DNA of 45,518 nucleotides from contig NZ_AMZB01000083.1 in NCBI RefSeq assembly GCF_000313755.1, positions 1-45,518 of the forward strand, written 5' to 3'. This DNA comes from Pseudomonas nitroreducens TX1 (GTDB taxonomy: Bacteria; Pseudomonadota; Gammaproteobacteria; Pseudomonadales; Pseudomonadaceae). The notes under the pieces were generated by a model that saw only the letters and a list, made by a program, of their open reading frames with translations, was not told where the DNA came from and did no database searches. A program made the position numbers and the translations under genes. This document shows, in pieces, positions 15,200-24,291 of this stretch. Each line of letters begins with the position of its first letter. Position 1 is the first letter of the stretch.

Positions 15200-15745
15200 T
15201 CAGCGGATCAGGCTGAGGAACTCGCTGCGAGTGGCGGAGTTCTCGCGGAACTCGCCGAGCATCACGGAGGTGACCATGGAGGAGTTCTGTTTCTCCACAC
15301 CGCGCATCATCATGCACATGTGCTTGGCCTCGATCACCACGGCCACGCCCAGCGCGCCGGTGACCTGCTGCACGGCCTCGGCGATCTGCCGGGACATGTT
15401 CTCCTGGATCTGCAGGCGGCGGGCATACATGTCGACGATGCGCGCGACCTTGGACAGGCCCAGTACCTTGCCATTGGGGATGTAGGCGACGTGCGCCTTG
15501 CCAATGAACGGCAGCAGGTGGTGTTCGCACAGCGAGTAAAGCTCGATGTCCTTGACCAGCACCATTTCGCTGTTATCGGAGCTGAACAGGGCGCCGTTGA
15601 CGATCTCCTCCAGCGTCTGCTGGTAGCCGCGGCAAAGGTACTGCATGGCCTTGGCGGCACGCTTGGGCGTGTCGACCAGACCTTCGCGGGTGACGTCCTC
15701 ACCGAGCTGGCTGAGGATCGCGGAGTAGTTTTGTTCCAGGGACAT
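15200..15745 (-). CDS. folE: GTP cyclohydrolase I (FolE)
   Basis: Cytosolic enzyme that converts GTP to 7,8-dihydroneopterin triphosphate, the first step of tetrahydrofolate synthesis. At 181 residues it is of normal length. The zinc ligands are visible as C73 and H76 ([10 protein letters not shown]) and C144 (KHMCMMMRG), and the family stretch [16 protein letters not shown] is intact. Pseudomonads often hold more than one folE paralogue; from memory the P. aeruginosa gene at this place is called folE2, which there is a numbering, not the zinc-independent FolE2 family. It stands alone on the minus strand, ended by the shared terminator. Confidence 0.96.
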   Translation of the reverse strand: MSLEQNYSAILSQLGEDVTREGLVDTPKRAAKAMQYLCRGYQQTLEEIVNGALFSSDNSEMVLVKDIELYSLCEHHLLPFIGKAHVAYIPNGKVLGLSKVARIVDMYARRLQIQENMSRQIAEAVQQVTGALGVAVVIEAKHMCMMMRGVEKQNSSMVTSVMLGEFRENSATRSEFLSLIR

Positions 15746-15836
15746 GATCTACCTGTGGCAATGACAAAAATAAAAACCGTGGCGCAGGGTAGGGCGCGCG
15801 GCCCCCTCTGGCAAGCGCCTGCTGCCGGTTGGCGCG

Positions 15837-16178
15837 TTATGGCGGGTGGTTTGTCGCCAGGCGTTGCGCCCAGCCTTCGGCCCATTGCGCCAGCGGCAGG
15901 CAGTGCAGCGCCAGCTCTCGGCCCTGCTCGGAAAGCTGGTAGCCATCCGCGCCGTTTTCCACCAGTTGCGCCTCCCGCAGTTCGCCCAGACGGGTATTGA
16001 GCACCGAGGGCGAGAGGCCTTCGCAGCGCGCCTGCAGCTCGCGAAAACTCGCCGGCCCCTGGTGCAGTTCCCAGAGCACGCGCAGGCTCCAGCGGCGGCC
16101 GAGCAGGTCGAGCAGCGCCATGATCGGCCGGCCACTGTCGGAGCCGCGTACGGGGTTGCCGGGGAGGGGAAGCGTCAT
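15837..16178 (-). CDS. HxlR family transcriptional regulator
   Basis: Winged-helix regulator of 113 residues. The core has the HxlR-type sequence ALLDLLGRRWSLRVLWELHQGPASFRELQARCEGLSPSVL (about 21-60), then the recognition helix and wing (NTRLGELREAQLVENGADGYQLSEQG). The typical N-terminal cysteine is absent, so redox sensing by that residue is unlikely. It is divergent from a carboxymuconolactone-decarboxylase-family gene, and two copies of GCTA-N9-TAGC lie between them, arguing that this protein regulates itself and its neighbour. Confidence 0.9.
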   Translation of the reverse strand: MTLPLPGNPVRGSDSGRPIMALLDLLGRRWSLRVLWELHQGPASFRELQARCEGLSPSVLNTRLGELREAQLVENGADGYQLSEQGRELALHCLPLAQWAEGWAQRLATNHPP

Positions 16179-16189
16179 CGTTTCTCCTT

Positions 16190-16237
16190 GCTACTTTTTC
16201 AGTAGCGGTCTAGCTTGAGTGCTACTTAATTGATAGC
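16190..16237. promoter_or_regulatory. Two tandem candidate HxlR operators
   Basis: GCTA-N9-TAGC occurs twice, at 16190-16206 and 16221-16237, with starts 31 bp apart (about three helical turns). Both continue as GCTACTT on the left half. They fill the 74-bp divergent promoter region. Confidence 0.65.
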
Positions 16238-16252
16238 AGCCGGAGGCGCATC

Positions 16253-16801
16253 ATGACACAGCCGCGTATCGAACCGTTGCAACCGCCTTTTCCCGAAGAC
16301 ATGCAGGCCGCCTTCACGCGGATCATGCCGCCGGGAGTCGAGCCGCTGAAGCTGTTCCGGACGCTGGCGCACAACCCGCGGGTACTGCAGCGCTTCTTCG
16401 CCGGCGGCTTGCTGGACCGCGGCAGCATTGCCCTGGAGGACCGTGAGCTGCTGATCCTGCGGACCACCGCGCGCTGCGGTGCGGAATACGAGTGGGGCGT
16501 GCATGTGGCGTTCTATACCGGCAAGACCGGCTTCAGTGACGAACAACTGGTCGACACCTGCCGCGCGATACCCGACGCCGCGCTGTGGCGTCCTGCGCAG
16601 CTGGCTCTGCTGGCGCTGGCGGACGACCTGCACGACAGCTCGAGTGTGGATGACGAGTTGTGGTCTCGGCTGAGCGAGCATTTCAGCGCCGAGCAGCTGA
16701 TCGAATGCCTGATGGTGGTGGGTTTCTACCACTCGGTATCGTTCCTGGTGAACGGCCTGAAGGTGCAGCGCGAAAGCTACGGCGCGCGTTTTCCGGCCTG
16801 A
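16253..16801 (+). CDS. Carboxymuconolactone decarboxylase (AhpD-like) family protein
   Basis: Helical protein of 182 residues of the carboxymuconolactone decarboxylase/AhpD superfamily. The core motif reads TTARCGAEYEWGVHVAF (about residues 73-89), with one cysteine, a glutamate and the histidine; the second cysteine of the AhpD CxxC pair is missing, so it is unlikely to be a classical alkylhydroperoxidase. The large subgroup with CGAEYEW and H is uncharacterised. RBS GGAGG at 16242-16246. The divergent HxlR regulator and the operators between them suggest inducible expression. Its stop lies directly beside the stop of the convergent Smr gene. Confidence 0.88.
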   Translation: MTQPRIEPLQPPFPEDMQAAFTRIMPPGVEPLKLFRTLAHNPRVLQRFFAGGLLDRGSIALEDRELLILRTTARCGAEYEWGVHVAFYTGKTGFSDEQLVDTCRAIPDAALWRPAQLALLALADDLHDSSSVDDELWSRLSEHFSAEQLIECLMVVGFYHSVSFLVNGLKVQRESYGARFPA

Positions 16802-17359
16802 TTACTCGTCGCGGCCTTCGAGCATGGTGCGCCGCAACATCACGTAGATCGCCCCGGTGCCGCCGTGGCGCGGCAGGCAGGAGGCGAAGCCCAGCACCTG
16901 CGGATGCTGGCGCAGCCAGGTGTTCACGTGGCTTTTCACCATCGGGCTGCGGCCGTCGACGCGCGCGGCCTTGCCGTGGGTGACGCGCACGCAGCGGATT
17001 TCGAAGCGAGTGGCTTCGGCGATGAAATCCCAGAGGGTTTCGCGGGCGGTCTCGATCTTCATGCCGTGCAGGTCGAGGCTGCCCTCGAAGGGGATCTGGC
17101 CGGCCTTCAGCTTGCGCATCTGGCCTTCCTGGACGCCGTCGCGGGCCCAGTAGAGTTCGTCTTCCGGGCCGACGTCGATGACGAACTGGTCGGACAGGCC
17201 ATCCACCCGGATGTTCTCGGTGCGCACGGTCGCGTTCTGCCGCAGCTCCTTGAGCTGCTTGCGGTCGGCCTTGGGTTTGCCGGTGTCGGCCTGGTCCACG
17301 GTGATGCGCTTGACGCCGCGCATCTCGCGGGCGAATTGGGAAAAGTCGTCGTCTTGCAT
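16802..17359 (-). CDS. Smr-domain protein (SmrA/YdaL-like)
   Basis: Protein of 185 residues with a charged N-terminal region and a C-terminal Smr domain. The domain shows the LDLHG motif (SLDLHGMKIETARETL, about 94-109), the VTHGKA motif and the HGGTGAIYVMLRR end. Smr domains are nucleases or nucleic-acid binding modules; in E. coli SmrA/YdaL has nicking endonuclease activity. Start set at ATG 17359, because GAGGAGG ends five bases before it while the in-frame GTG at 17365 overlaps the ribosome site. The locus corresponds to PA1676 from memory. Confidence 0.9.
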   Translation of the reverse strand: MQDDDFSQFAREMRGVKRITVDQADTGKPKADRKQLKELRQNATVRTENIRVDGLSDQFVIDVGPEDELYWARDGVQEGQMRKLKAGQIPFEGSLDLHGMKIETARETLWDFIAEATRFEIRCVRVTHGKAARVDGRSPMVKSHVNTWLRQHPQVLGFASCLPRHGGTGAIYVMLRRTMLEGRDE

Positions 17360-17427
17360 GCGCACCTCCTCGAAGAGCCGCGCAGTCTAACGGATCATGC
17401 AGGTCCTACGGAAATTCACCCAACACA

Positions 17428-17748
17428 TCAGTTGCGGCGCTTCATCAGTCGCGGCGACAGGCTCAGGCCGTCGCGGCCACGGGCACGGCGGCGAGCAGCG
17501 CGCCAGAAGGTGATGCCCAGCCACAGGCAGAGCAGGCCGATCACCAGCAGCACGGCGCCGGCGCCCGGTTCGATGTGCAGCACGCCCACGGCGGGCTGGC
17601 GGCGGAGCAGGGCGGCGACGCCGGCCATGCTGGACAGGATGCCGAAAGTGGCGATCACCGCGGCGATCGCGGCGGCGAAGCGCCAGCGCCAGCGGCCCGG
17701 ACGTTTCGGGCGCAGGCTGGGTGGGTCGAACTTCTCGGTCATCTTCAT
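17428..17748 (-). CDS. Small two-helix membrane protein of unknown function
   Basis: A 106-residue protein with a basic, proline-rich N-terminus, two hydrophobic segments (about 23-47 and 60-82) and a strongly basic C-terminal tail (WRAARRRARGRDG...LMKRRN). I recognise no family. An alternative start lies two codons downstream. It sits in a minus-strand run between the isochorismatase-like gene and the Smr gene. Confidence 0.6.
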   Translation of the reverse strand: MKMTEKFDPPSLRPKRPGRWRWRFAAAIAAVIATFGILSSMAGVAALLRRQPAVGVLHIEPGAGAVLLVIGLLCLWLGITFWRAARRRARGRDGLSLSPRLMKRRN

Positions 17749-17921
17749 CCCGACTTCCTCATCTGTTGAACGAGGCTATGACCGGTGGGGATGGGTGGGG
17801 TTCCAACCCCAGGGTCGGGAAGCGCGGCGAACCCGCGGGGTGAACGGGTTCGCGGGCTTGCGCGCCTAAGCTGAGCCTAACCCCGGACGCTTGTCGTTGC
17901 TGCCCGTCGGGACGAGTGGCG

Positions 17922-18518
17922 TCAGACCAGCGCCTGGGCCTGCGCGACCACGGCGGCGAAGTTGTCGCCCAGGGCGGCGATTTCCGCACGGTGCAGGTCG
18001 CGGGCGGCAAGCACGCCACCTTCGGGAGTGGGAATGTCGCGGGTGGCGCAGGCCGCGTCCACCAGGGTGCAGCGGTAGCCGTAGTCCTTGGCGGCACGCA
18101 CCGTGGTGCTGATGCTGGAGTGGGTCATGAACCCGCAGACGATCAGGTCCAGGCGGCCGCTGGCCTGCAGGCGGTCATGCAGGTCGGTGCCGGCGAAGGC
18201 ATTGGGCAGGCGCTTGTCCACCACCGCCTCGCCCGGCAGCGGGGCCAGTTCGGGCAGGAAGCGGCCGCGCGGGCCCTGCGGGTCGAGCAGGCCGCCGACC
18301 ACGCCCAGGTGGTGCACGTGGACGATGGGAGTGCCCATGCTCCGGGCCGTCTCCAGCAGCAGGCGAATCTGCGCCACAGCGGCGTCCAGGTCAGGCAGCG
18401 CGAGCACGCCGCTGCGGTACTCCTCCTGGGCGTCGATGATCAACAGAGTGCTCTGGCGCAGGGTGGCCGGCGGATATCCGCGCCCACTGATCTGCAGCAT
18501 GCTGAGCGGATGGGACAT
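17922..18518 (-). CDS. Isochorismatase-fold hydrolase with Ser at the nucleophile position
   Basis: Cytosolic protein of 198 residues of the cysteine hydrolase/isochorismatase family. Two of the catalytic triad positions are clear: D29 (IIDAQEEY) and K102 (VDKRLPNAF). The third, normally cysteine in a THxCV motif, reads [15 protein letters not shown], giving S135 instead. The cis-peptide segment before it is conserved. The change may mean altered chemistry, or a subgroup in which serine is normal. No substrate can be given. It appears to match PA1677. The region 17760-17921 downstream has no gene. Confidence 0.85.
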   Translation of the reverse strand: MSHPLSMLQISGRGYPPATLRQSTLLIIDAQEEYRSGVLALPDLDAAVAQIRLLLETARSMGTPIVHVHHLGVVGGLLDPQGPRGRFLPELAPLPGEAVVDKRLPNAFAGTDLHDRLQASGRLDLIVCGFMTHSSISTTVRAAKDYGYRCTLVDAACATRDIPTPEGGVLAARDLHRAEIAALGDNFAAVVAQAQALV

Positions 18519-18658
18519 GTCTGGACTCCTGTAAATGCATGTTCACTCATTGTGGGCCGTAACGCGTCCGCTGTGAATCTTTGCGAACTCGCGCCAAAGT
18601 GGTATTGGCATTCTTCTGAGGAACTGCCCGGAGGCACCCCAGAGCCCCCGCGTTCCGC

Positions 18659-18664
18659 TAGAAT
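18659..18664 (+). promoter_or_regulatory. Candidate -10 element of prmB
   Basis: TAGAAT followed by GCGCCCC. The same TAGAATGCG string precedes speE (30485) and the sulfatase gene (31617). No good -35 is seen 17 bp upstream. Confidence 0.4.
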
Positions 18665-18698
18665 GCGCCCCTTTTTGCGAGCTGCGAGGACTGCTGCC

Positions 18699-19613
18699 GT
18701 GACCCAATCCCGTTTGCTGACCCTGCGTGACCACATCCGCTGGGCCGTCAGCCGCTTCCACGCCGAGGAACTGTTCTTTGGCCATGGTACCGACAACGCC
18801 TGGGACGAAGCCCGCCAGCTGGTGCTGGGCGCGCTGCACCTGCCGTGGGAAATGGCCGATGCCTACCTGGACTGCCGCCTCGAGGACGAGGAGCGCGAGT
18901 ACCTGATGCACCTGCTGCGCCGGCGCATCGAGGAGCGCGTGCCCACCGCCTACCTGCTGGGCGAAGCCTGGTTCTGCGGCATGCCGTTCGTGGTGGACGA
19001 GCGCGTGCTGGTGCCGCGTTCCCCCATCGCCGAGCTGATCGAGCGCCGCTTCGAGCCCTGGCTGGCGGCTGACCCTGCGCGAATCCTCGACCTGTGCACG
19101 GGTTCGGGCTGCATCGGCATCGCCTGCGCCAGCGCCTTCCCGGAGTCCGAGGTGGTGCTGGGCGACCTGTCGTTCGATGCGCTGGAAGTGGCCAACATCA
19201 ATATCGAGCGCCACGAGCTGGGCGAGCGCGTCTACACCGTTCAGGGCGACGGCTTTGCCGGCCTGCCGGGCCAGCGTTTCGACCTGATCGTGTCGAACCC
19301 GCCTTATGTCGACGCCGAAGACTTCGCCGACATGCCTGCCGAGTACCACCACGAGCCCGAGCTGGGCCTGGCCTGCGGTAATGACGGCCTGGACCTGGTG
19401 CGGCGGATGCTGGCCGAAGCCGCGGATCACCTGACCGAGCGCGGCACCTTGGTGGTGGAAGTGGGCAATAGCCAGGTGCATGTGGCGGCGCTCTATCCGG
19501 AGGTGGACTTCACTTGGCTGGAGTTCGAGTACGGCGGCCACGGCGTGTTCCTCCTCTCGGCGCAGCAGTGCCGGGAGCACCAGGCGCTGTTCAAGTCCCG
19601 CGTAAACGCCTGA
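18699..19613 (+). CDS. prmB: Ribosomal protein L3 glutamine methyltransferase (PrmB)
   Basis: SAM-dependent methyltransferase that N5-methylates a glutamine of ribosomal protein L3 (uL3). The 304-residue protein has the SAM motif [15 protein letters not shown] (about 137-150) and the catalytic NPPY ([11 protein letters not shown], about 202-212) with family-specific sequence around it. The start is a GTG at 18699, nine bases after GAGGA; longer open frames upstream overlap the divergent hydrolase gene and are not conserved. It is preceded by a TAGAAT -10-like hexamer and stands alone, followed by a REP cluster. Confidence 0.93.
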   Translation: MTQSRLLTLRDHIRWAVSRFHAEELFFGHGTDNAWDEARQLVLGALHLPWEMADAYLDCRLEDEEREYLMHLLRRRIEERVPTAYLLGEAWFCGMPFVVDERVLVPRSPIAELIERRFEPWLAADPARILDLCTGSGCIGIACASAFPESEVVLGDLSFDALEVANINIERHELGERVYTVQGDGFAGLPGQRFDLIVSNPPYVDAEDFADMPAEYHHEPELGLACGNDGLDLVRRMLAEAADHLTERGTLVVEVGNSQVHVAALYPEVDFTWLEFEYGGHGVFLLSAQQCREHQALFKSRVNA

Positions 19614-19623
19614 ATTCGAAGCT

Positions 19624-19701
19624 GTAGGAGCGAGCTTGCTCGAGAACAGTGCTCACCGGCCACGACGAGGCTGGGCGGTTCGCGAGCAAGCTCTCTCCTA
19701 C
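19624..19701. repeat. REP pair, GTAGGAGCGAGC family (degenerate)
   Basis: Left copy 19624-19647 and an inverted right copy ending CTCCTAC at 19701, each with a mismatch from the other copies in this window. Confidence 0.85.
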
Positions 19702-19740
19702 GAAAAGCGGCTTCGGATGGGTTCAGCGCGGGGCTTGGCC

Positions 19741-19963
19741 GGTCGCGGACGAAGTCCGCTCCTAGGCGAATTTCTGTGCGGGGCAGCCCTCTCCCTGAAG
19801 GGATAGGGCGCTATCCATGCCGGCTGACACTGTCGTTTCAGCCGGCACCGATCCAGTCCCCTCTCTCTTCAGGGAGAGGGAAATCGCAGGTACGAATTCT
19901 GAGAAAGACCGTTGCTCTTACGCGAGGGTGAGCTTTGGGTAGAAGCGGACTTCGTCCGCGATC
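19741..19963. repeat. REP pair of the CGGACGAAGTCCG family enclosing a BIME
   Basis: GTCGCGGACGAAGTCCGCTC (19742-19761) and its near reverse complement AGAAGCGGACTTCGTCCGCG (19941-19960) flank the BIME-like element at 19787-19880. The core GCGGAC-TTCGTCCGC also occurs as a single variant copy at 27170-27193. Confidence 0.8.
19787..19880. repeat. BIME-like nested palindrome, copy 2
   Basis: CCCTCTCCCTGAAGGGATAGGG at left and CTCTCTTCAGGGAGAGGG at right, with an inner GCCGGCTGA...TTTCAGCCGGCA palindrome. The whole 366-nt gap 19614-19979 holds only repeats. Confidence 0.85.
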
Positions 19964-19979
19964 GCACGCCGGCCGCGCC

Positions 19980-20759
19980 TCAGTGCGTGGCGATCCAGAT
20001 CAGCAGTCCTGCCTGGAACACGGCGAACACCGTCAGGCAGGCAATGGTGAAACGCAGGCTGGTGTCGTCGCGGCGGAAGGTCTCGATGCGCTGCTCCAGC
20101 CGGCGGATCTCGTTGGCCTGGGTGGCGAGGTTCTGGTCGGCCTGTTCGAGCATGGCGCCGGCTTCCAGCAATGGGAGTATCTGCACCTTGTCCTTGTGCC
20201 AGTCGTCATACAACTCGCTGACCCGGCCGACGCTGTAGCGCGCCTTCAGCAGCCGCGAATCCTCGTAGATCACGTCGAAGCCCTGGGCGCGCAGGAAGTG
20301 GTCGCGGCGCTGCCGGGCCTCTTCGTTGGGCACGTCCTTCATCGCCAGCGCGCCGCCCTCGACGCGGTAGTGCGACCACTTCCTCTTCGCCCACGCCACG
20401 CCCTGGGCCAGCAGGAAGCGCCCAAGGCCACGGTTCAGCGGTTCGGTGGCAAAGCCTGAATCGGCGCCAAAGCGCACTTCCTTGTTGCGGTGGTCCGCCC
20501 AGACCTCCAGCAGGTTCACTTCCTTGCGCAGCACCTGGCCGGGCACCTGGATGGTCAGGCGCAGCAGGCTCTGCTCGGCGTTGTGGCGTTCCACCCGGCC
20601 GAGTTGGACGAAACGCAGTGGCCGGGCACCGGTGGTGCGGTCGGTGGGCAATGGCGCCAGGCGCAGCAGGCGATAGTGTTCCGGCGCAAGCTCCGCCCAG
20701 GGGTGCGGGCGGGCGGCGGCCTCGTCGGCGGCGACGGCGGTCTGTTCGGCTTCGGTCAT
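19980..20759 (-). CDS. GNAT-like, tail-anchored protein of unknown function
   Basis: A 259-residue protein of unknown function. The middle part resembles a GNAT acetyltransferase fold: GADSGFATEPLNRGLGRFLLAQGVAWAKRKW (about 100-130), with RGLGRFLL in the place of the acetyl-CoA motif, then LRAQGFDVIYED. The C-terminal part has a likely coiled coil (LEQADQNLATQANEIRRLEQRIETF, about 204-228) and a single membrane helix at the very end (CLTVFAVFQAGLLIWIA), leaving the body in the cytoplasm. RBS GAGG lies upstream of the start. It seems equivalent to PA1679; acetyltransferase activity is a guess. Confidence 0.7.
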   Translation of the reverse strand: MTEAEQTAVAADEAAARPHPWAELAPEHYRLLRLAPLPTDRTTGARPLRFVQLGRVERHNAEQSLLRLTIQVPGQVLRKEVNLLEVWADHRNKEVRFGADSGFATEPLNRGLGRFLLAQGVAWAKRKWSHYRVEGGALAMKDVPNEEARQRRDHFLRAQGFDVIYEDSRLLKARYSVGRVSELYDDWHKDKVQILPLLEAGAMLEQADQNLATQANEIRRLEQRIETFRRDDTSLRFTIACLTVFAVFQAGLLIWIATH

Positions 20760-20807
20760 TGGGGCTACCTCGGGGCCTGGCGGGCGTGGCCAGTGCTCTC
20801 CCGTGGT

Positions 20808-21854
20808 TTATCGACGCACCGGCGGATTTCTTGAGACGATCGCTCCAGATGACGCCAGCGTGCCACCGGGCAGGGTCTGCACCTGCCGGATGAAAGTCGT
20901 GACGTGCTGCACCAGCTCGCGGGCCAGCGGCAGGTTGGGGTTGTTGTAGGAGGCGAGTTGCTGCGGGCCGCTGGTCGGAACGATGCGCAGGATGTGGTTC
21001 ATTCCCGAGATCAGGTGGAAGTCGCTGTCGGGCTTGGCGCTCTTGAGCGCCTGGGCATCCTCGATGCCGACCTGGATGTCGTTGGTGCCCTGCAGGATCA
21101 GGGTGGGCAGCTTGAGCATGGCGAATGCTCGGGCCGGGTCCTGGCGGAACAGCGAGATCAGGTAGGGCTGCACACTGGGGCGGAACAGCACTTTCAGCGG
21201 TTCCGGCACGCGGGGCTGCAACCGCCCCGCCTGCAGGCCGTCGATCAACTGGTCGGCCTGGGCCAGTAGCGGCGGAGGCAGTCGGCCCTGCAACTGCTCG
21301 CGCAGCACGACGCCGATGGGACGGGCGCTGCCGGCGAGGGAAACCAGCGCTTCGGCGTGGGTTTTCGGTGCAGCCAGGCTGGCGATCAGCGCGCCCTCGC
21401 TGTGGCCGATGAGAATCTGTGGGCCGAACCGCGGGTCGTGGGCGAGTTTGTCGCTCCAGGCCACCACGTCGCTGACGTAGGCCTCGACGCTGAGCTCTTC
21501 CTCGCGCGGCGCCGCCGGCAGGCTGCGGGCTACACCGCGCTTGTCGTAGCGCACGCTGGCGATGCCGTTTTCCGCCAGCGCCTCGGCCAGCTTGCGCAGA
21601 TAGGCGTTCTGTCCGCCCTCGGGGTTGTTGCCGTCGCGGTCGGTGGGGCCGGAGCCGGCGATCAGCAGGGCCACGGGCGGCGGGTTCTGTGGCTGGGAAG
21701 CCGGGGCCTGCGGCAGCAGCAGGGTGCCGCGCAGAACGCCGTGGCCGGTATCCAGGTCATAGGGGCGTTGCAGGATGCTGGAGGGGGCGGCCAGGGTCAC
21801 TGACGAGGCGAGGCCGGCGAACAGGCAGAGGCAGAGCAGGGCAAGACGGCGCAT
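20808..21854 (-). CDS. Exported alpha/beta hydrolase
   Basis: Alpha/beta-fold serine hydrolase of 348 residues, secreted to the periplasm by a signal peptide (about 1-23, SVTLAA). The nucleophile motif GHSEG, the oxyanion-side PTDRDGNN after LIAGSG, the acid in LQGTNDIQV and the final histidine in SGMNHILR give a full catalytic set. It may be an esterase or peptidase-like enzyme; the substrate is unknown. Start taken at 21854, where the signal peptide begins. It is divergent from aroC with 123 nt between them, matching the PA1680-aroC arrangement in P. aeruginosa as I recall it. Confidence 0.87.
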   Translation of the reverse strand: MRRLALLCLCLFAGLASSVTLAAPSSILQRPYDLDTGHGVLRGTLLLPQAPASQPQNPPPVALLIAGSGPTDRDGNNPEGGQNAYLRKLAEALAENGIASVRYDKRGVARSLPAAPREEELSVEAYVSDVVAWSDKLAHDPRFGPQILIGHSEGALIASLAAPKTHAEALVSLAGSARPIGVVLREQLQGRLPPPLLAQADQLIDGLQAGRLQPRVPEPLKVLFRPSVQPYLISLFRQDPARAFAMLKLPTLILQGTNDIQVGIEDAQALKSAKPDSDFHLISGMNHILRIVPTSGPQQLASYNNPNLPLARELVQHVTTFIRQVQTLPGGTLASSGAIVSRNPPVRR

Positions 21855-21930
21855 CGAGGACTTCGCGATGGGGCTGATGGCGCTTTGATCCTCGCAGGCG
21901 GCGAAGGTTCGCAGGGCGGATTGACGCAGG

Positions 21931-21936
21931 TATACT
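21931..21936 (+). promoter_or_regulatory. Candidate -10 element of aroC
   Basis: TATACT, 42 bp before the aroC start. TTGACG at 21921-21926 is only four bases away and cannot be its -35. At the right distance the sequence is weak. Confidence 0.4.
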
Positions 21937-21977
21937 GCTCGGCCTTTTGCAAACCAAGTCTTTTCGCGGAGCCTCGC

Positions 21978-23069
21978 ATGTCCGGCAACACCTACGGCAA
22001 GCTGTTCACCGTCACCACCGCTGGCGAAAGCCACGGCCCGGCGCTGGTCGCCATCGTCGACGGCTGCCCGCCCGGCCTGGAGATTTCCCTGGAAGACCTG
22101 CAGCGCGATCTGGACCGCCGCAAGCCCGGCACCAGCCGCCACACCACCCAGCGCCAGGAAGCCGACGAGGTGGAGATCCTCTCCGGCGTGTTCGAGGGCA
22201 AGACCACCGGCACGCCGATCGGTCTGCTGATCCGCAACACCGACCAGAAGTCCAAGGACTACTCGGCGATCAAGGACCTGTTCCGCCCGGCCCACGCCGA
22301 CTACACCTACCACCACAAGTACGGCATCCGCGACTACCGTGGCGGCGGCCGTTCCTCGGCGCGCGAGACCGCCATGCGCGTGGCCGCCGGCGCCATCGCC
22401 AAGAAGGTCCTGGCGGGCATGGGCATCCGCGTGCGCGGCTACATGAGCCAGCTCGGCCCGATCGAAATTCCCTTCAAGACCTGGGACAGCGTCGAAGACA
22501 ACGCCTTCTTCAGCCCCGACCCGGACAAGGTGCCGGAGCTGGAGGCCTACATGGACCAGCTGCGCCGTGACCAGGATTCGGTCGGCGCGAAGATCACCGT
22601 GGTCGCCGAAGGCGTGCCGCCGGGTCTGGGCGAGCCGATCTTCGACCGCCTGGACGCCGAACTGGCCCATGCGCTGATGAGCATCAACGCGGTCAAGGGC
22701 GTGGAAATCGGCGCCGGTTTTGCCAGCGTCGCCCAGCGTGGCACCGAGCACCGCGATGAGCTGACCCCGGAAGGCTTCCTGTCGAACAACGCTGGCGGCA
22801 TCCTCGGCGGTATCTCCTCCGGCCAGCCGATCATCGCTCACCTGGCGCTCAAGCCGACGTCCAGCATCACCACCCCCGGCCGTTCCATCGATGTGGACGG
22901 CAACCCGGTGGACGTGATCACCAAGGGCCGCCACGACCCCTGCGTGGGCATCCGCGCGACCCCCATCGCCGAGGCGATGATGGCCATCGTGCTGCTCGAC
23001 CACCTGCTGCGCCATCGCGCGCAGAACGCCGACGTGAAGGTCGGTACCCCGGTCCTCGGCCAGCTTTGA
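21978..23069 (+). CDS. aroC: Chorismate synthase (AroC)
   Basis: Cytosolic, FMN-dependent enzyme that makes chorismate from EPSP, the last step of the shikimate pathway. The 363-residue product has normal length and all family signatures: [18 protein letters not shown] near the N-terminus, [17 protein letters not shown] in the middle and the C-terminal [17 protein letters not shown]. Start at 21978 follows GGAG (21968-21971) and the universal SGNTYGKLF beginning; an upstream in-frame start at 21885 is not conserved. The transporter gene of the methionine salvage group starts 61 nt later. Confidence 0.98.
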   Translation: MSGNTYGKLFTVTTAGESHGPALVAIVDGCPPGLEISLEDLQRDLDRRKPGTSRHTTQRQEADEVEILSGVFEGKTTGTPIGLLIRNTDQKSKDYSAIKDLFRPAHADYTYHHKYGIRDYRGGGRSSARETAMRVAAGAIAKKVLAGMGIRVRGYMSQLGPIEIPFKTWDSVEDNAFFSPDPDKVPELEAYMDQLRRDQDSVGAKITVVAEGVPPGLGEPIFDRLDAELAHALMSINAVKGVEIGAGFASVAQRGTEHRDELTPEGFLSNNAGGILGGISSGQPIIAHLALKPTSSITTPGRSIDVDGNPVDVITKGRHDPCVGIRATPIAEAMMAIVLLDHLLRHRAQNADVKVGTPVLGQL

Positions 23070-23130
23070 GTGACCTGAACCTCCCGCGAGCCGCCTGGTC
23101 CGCGGGAGCGTCACGTGCCTCCTGCCGCTG

Positions 23131-24291
23131 ATGGCTCAGGTTCCCTACTGGCGGCTGTCCAGTTTCTACTTCTTCTACTTCTGCCTGCTGGGCGGGACGG
23201 CCCCGTTCCTCGCGCTGTATTTCCATCACCTGGGCTTCCCGGCGCCGCGTATCGGCGAGCTGGTCGCTATCCCCATGCTGATGCGCTGCGTGGCGCCGAA
23301 CCTGTGGGGCTGGCTGGGCGACCGCAGCGGCCAACGTCTGGCCATCGTGCGCTTTGGCGCGGTGTGCACGGCGCTGTGCTTTGCCGGCATCTTCCTCGGC
23401 CACAGCTACGCCTGGCTGGCGCTGATCATGGCCGGGCACGCGTTCTTCTGGCACGCGGTGTTGCCGCAGTTCGAAGTCATCACACTTGCGCACCTCAAGG
23501 GCCGCACGGAAACCTACAGCCGGGTACGCCTGTGGGGCTCCATCGGTTTCATCTGCACCGTGGTTGGCCTGGGCTGGCTGTTCGAGTTCGCCAGCCTGGA
23601 CGCTTACCCGCTGGCGCTGCTGGCGATCATGCTCGGCATCGTCGGCGCCAGTTGGTGGGTGCCGAACGCCCAGCCGCCGGCGCGGCAGGACGAGGCCAGC
23701 GCCGGCGGTTTTCTCAAGCAACTGCTCAGCCCCGGCGTGCTCGCGTTTTACGTCTGCGTGTGCCTGATGCAGCTATCCCACGGCCCCTACTACACCTTCC
23801 TGACCCTGCACCTGGAGGCGCTCGGCTATGCCCGTGGCTTGATCGGCCAGCTCTGGGCGCTGGGCGTGGTGGCCGAGGTGCTGCTGTTCCTGGTCATGCC
23901 GCGCCTGCTCAAGCGCTTCACCCTGCGTCAGGTGTTGGCGGCGAGCTTCCTGCTGGCTGCCTTGCGCTGGCTGCTATTGGGAACGCTGGCCGGGTACCTG
24001 CCGATACTGCTGTTCGCCCAGCTCCTGCACGCCGCTACGTTCGGCAGCTTCCACGCCGCCGCCATCCATTTCGTCCAGCGCAGCTTCCAGGCGCGCCAGC
24101 AGGGCCAGGGGCAAGCGCTTTATGCAGCGCTGGCGGGGACCGGCGGCGCGCTGGGTGCGCTTTACTCCGGCTACAGCTGGGGTAGCCTTGGCCCGGCCTG
24201 GACCTTCGCCATTGCCAGCATCGCCGCGCTGGCCGCCACCTTCATCATCTGGACCCGTCTGAACGAGGACCCGCATGAACGACACCCGTGA
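23131..24291 (+). CDS. MFS transporter linked to methionine salvage
   Basis: Inner-membrane major facilitator of 386 residues with about twelve membrane segments. It fits the HcaT/MFS_1-like group: WRLSSFYFFYFCLLGGTAPFLALYF at the N-terminus, then GWLGDRSGQR between helices 2 and 3 as the MFS signature loop, and RLWGSIGF later. Its end overlaps the start of mtnB by 17 nt, which suggests translational coupling and a role in moving a methylthio compound of the salvage pathway, though this is inferred. No strong ribosome site precedes ATG 23131. Equivalent to PA1682 by position. Confidence 0.85.
   Translation: MAQVPYWRLSSFYFFYFCLLGGTAPFLALYFHHLGFPAPRIGELVAIPMLMRCVAPNLWGWLGDRSGQRLAIVRFGAVCTALCFAGIFLGHSYAWLALIMAGHAFFWHAVLPQFEVITLAHLKGRTETYSRVRLWGSIGFICTVVGLGWLFEFASLDAYPLALLAIMLGIVGASWWVPNAQPPARQDEASAGGFLKQLLSPGVLAFYVCVCLMQLSHGPYYTFLTLHLEALGYARGLIGQLWALGVVAEVLLFLVMPRLLKRFTLRQVLAASFLLAALRWLLLGTLAGYLPILLFAQLLHAATFGSFHAAAIHFVQRSFQARQQGQGQALYAALAGTGGALGALYSGYSWGSLGPAWTFAIASIAALAATFIIWTRLNEDPHERHP

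Noticed and set aside
17916-18698. Upstream extension of prmB
   Set aside because: The extended frame lies antisense to the isochorismatase-like gene; a GTG with a good ribosome site at 18699 gives the normal family length.
21921-21936. TTGACG and TATACT as a complete aroC promoter
   Set aside because: The hexamers are only four bases apart, so they cannot be a -35/-10 pair.
21855-23114. Minus-strand extension of the exported hydrolase through aroC
   Set aside because: It overlaps aroC completely and precedes the signal peptide, which marks the real start at 21854.
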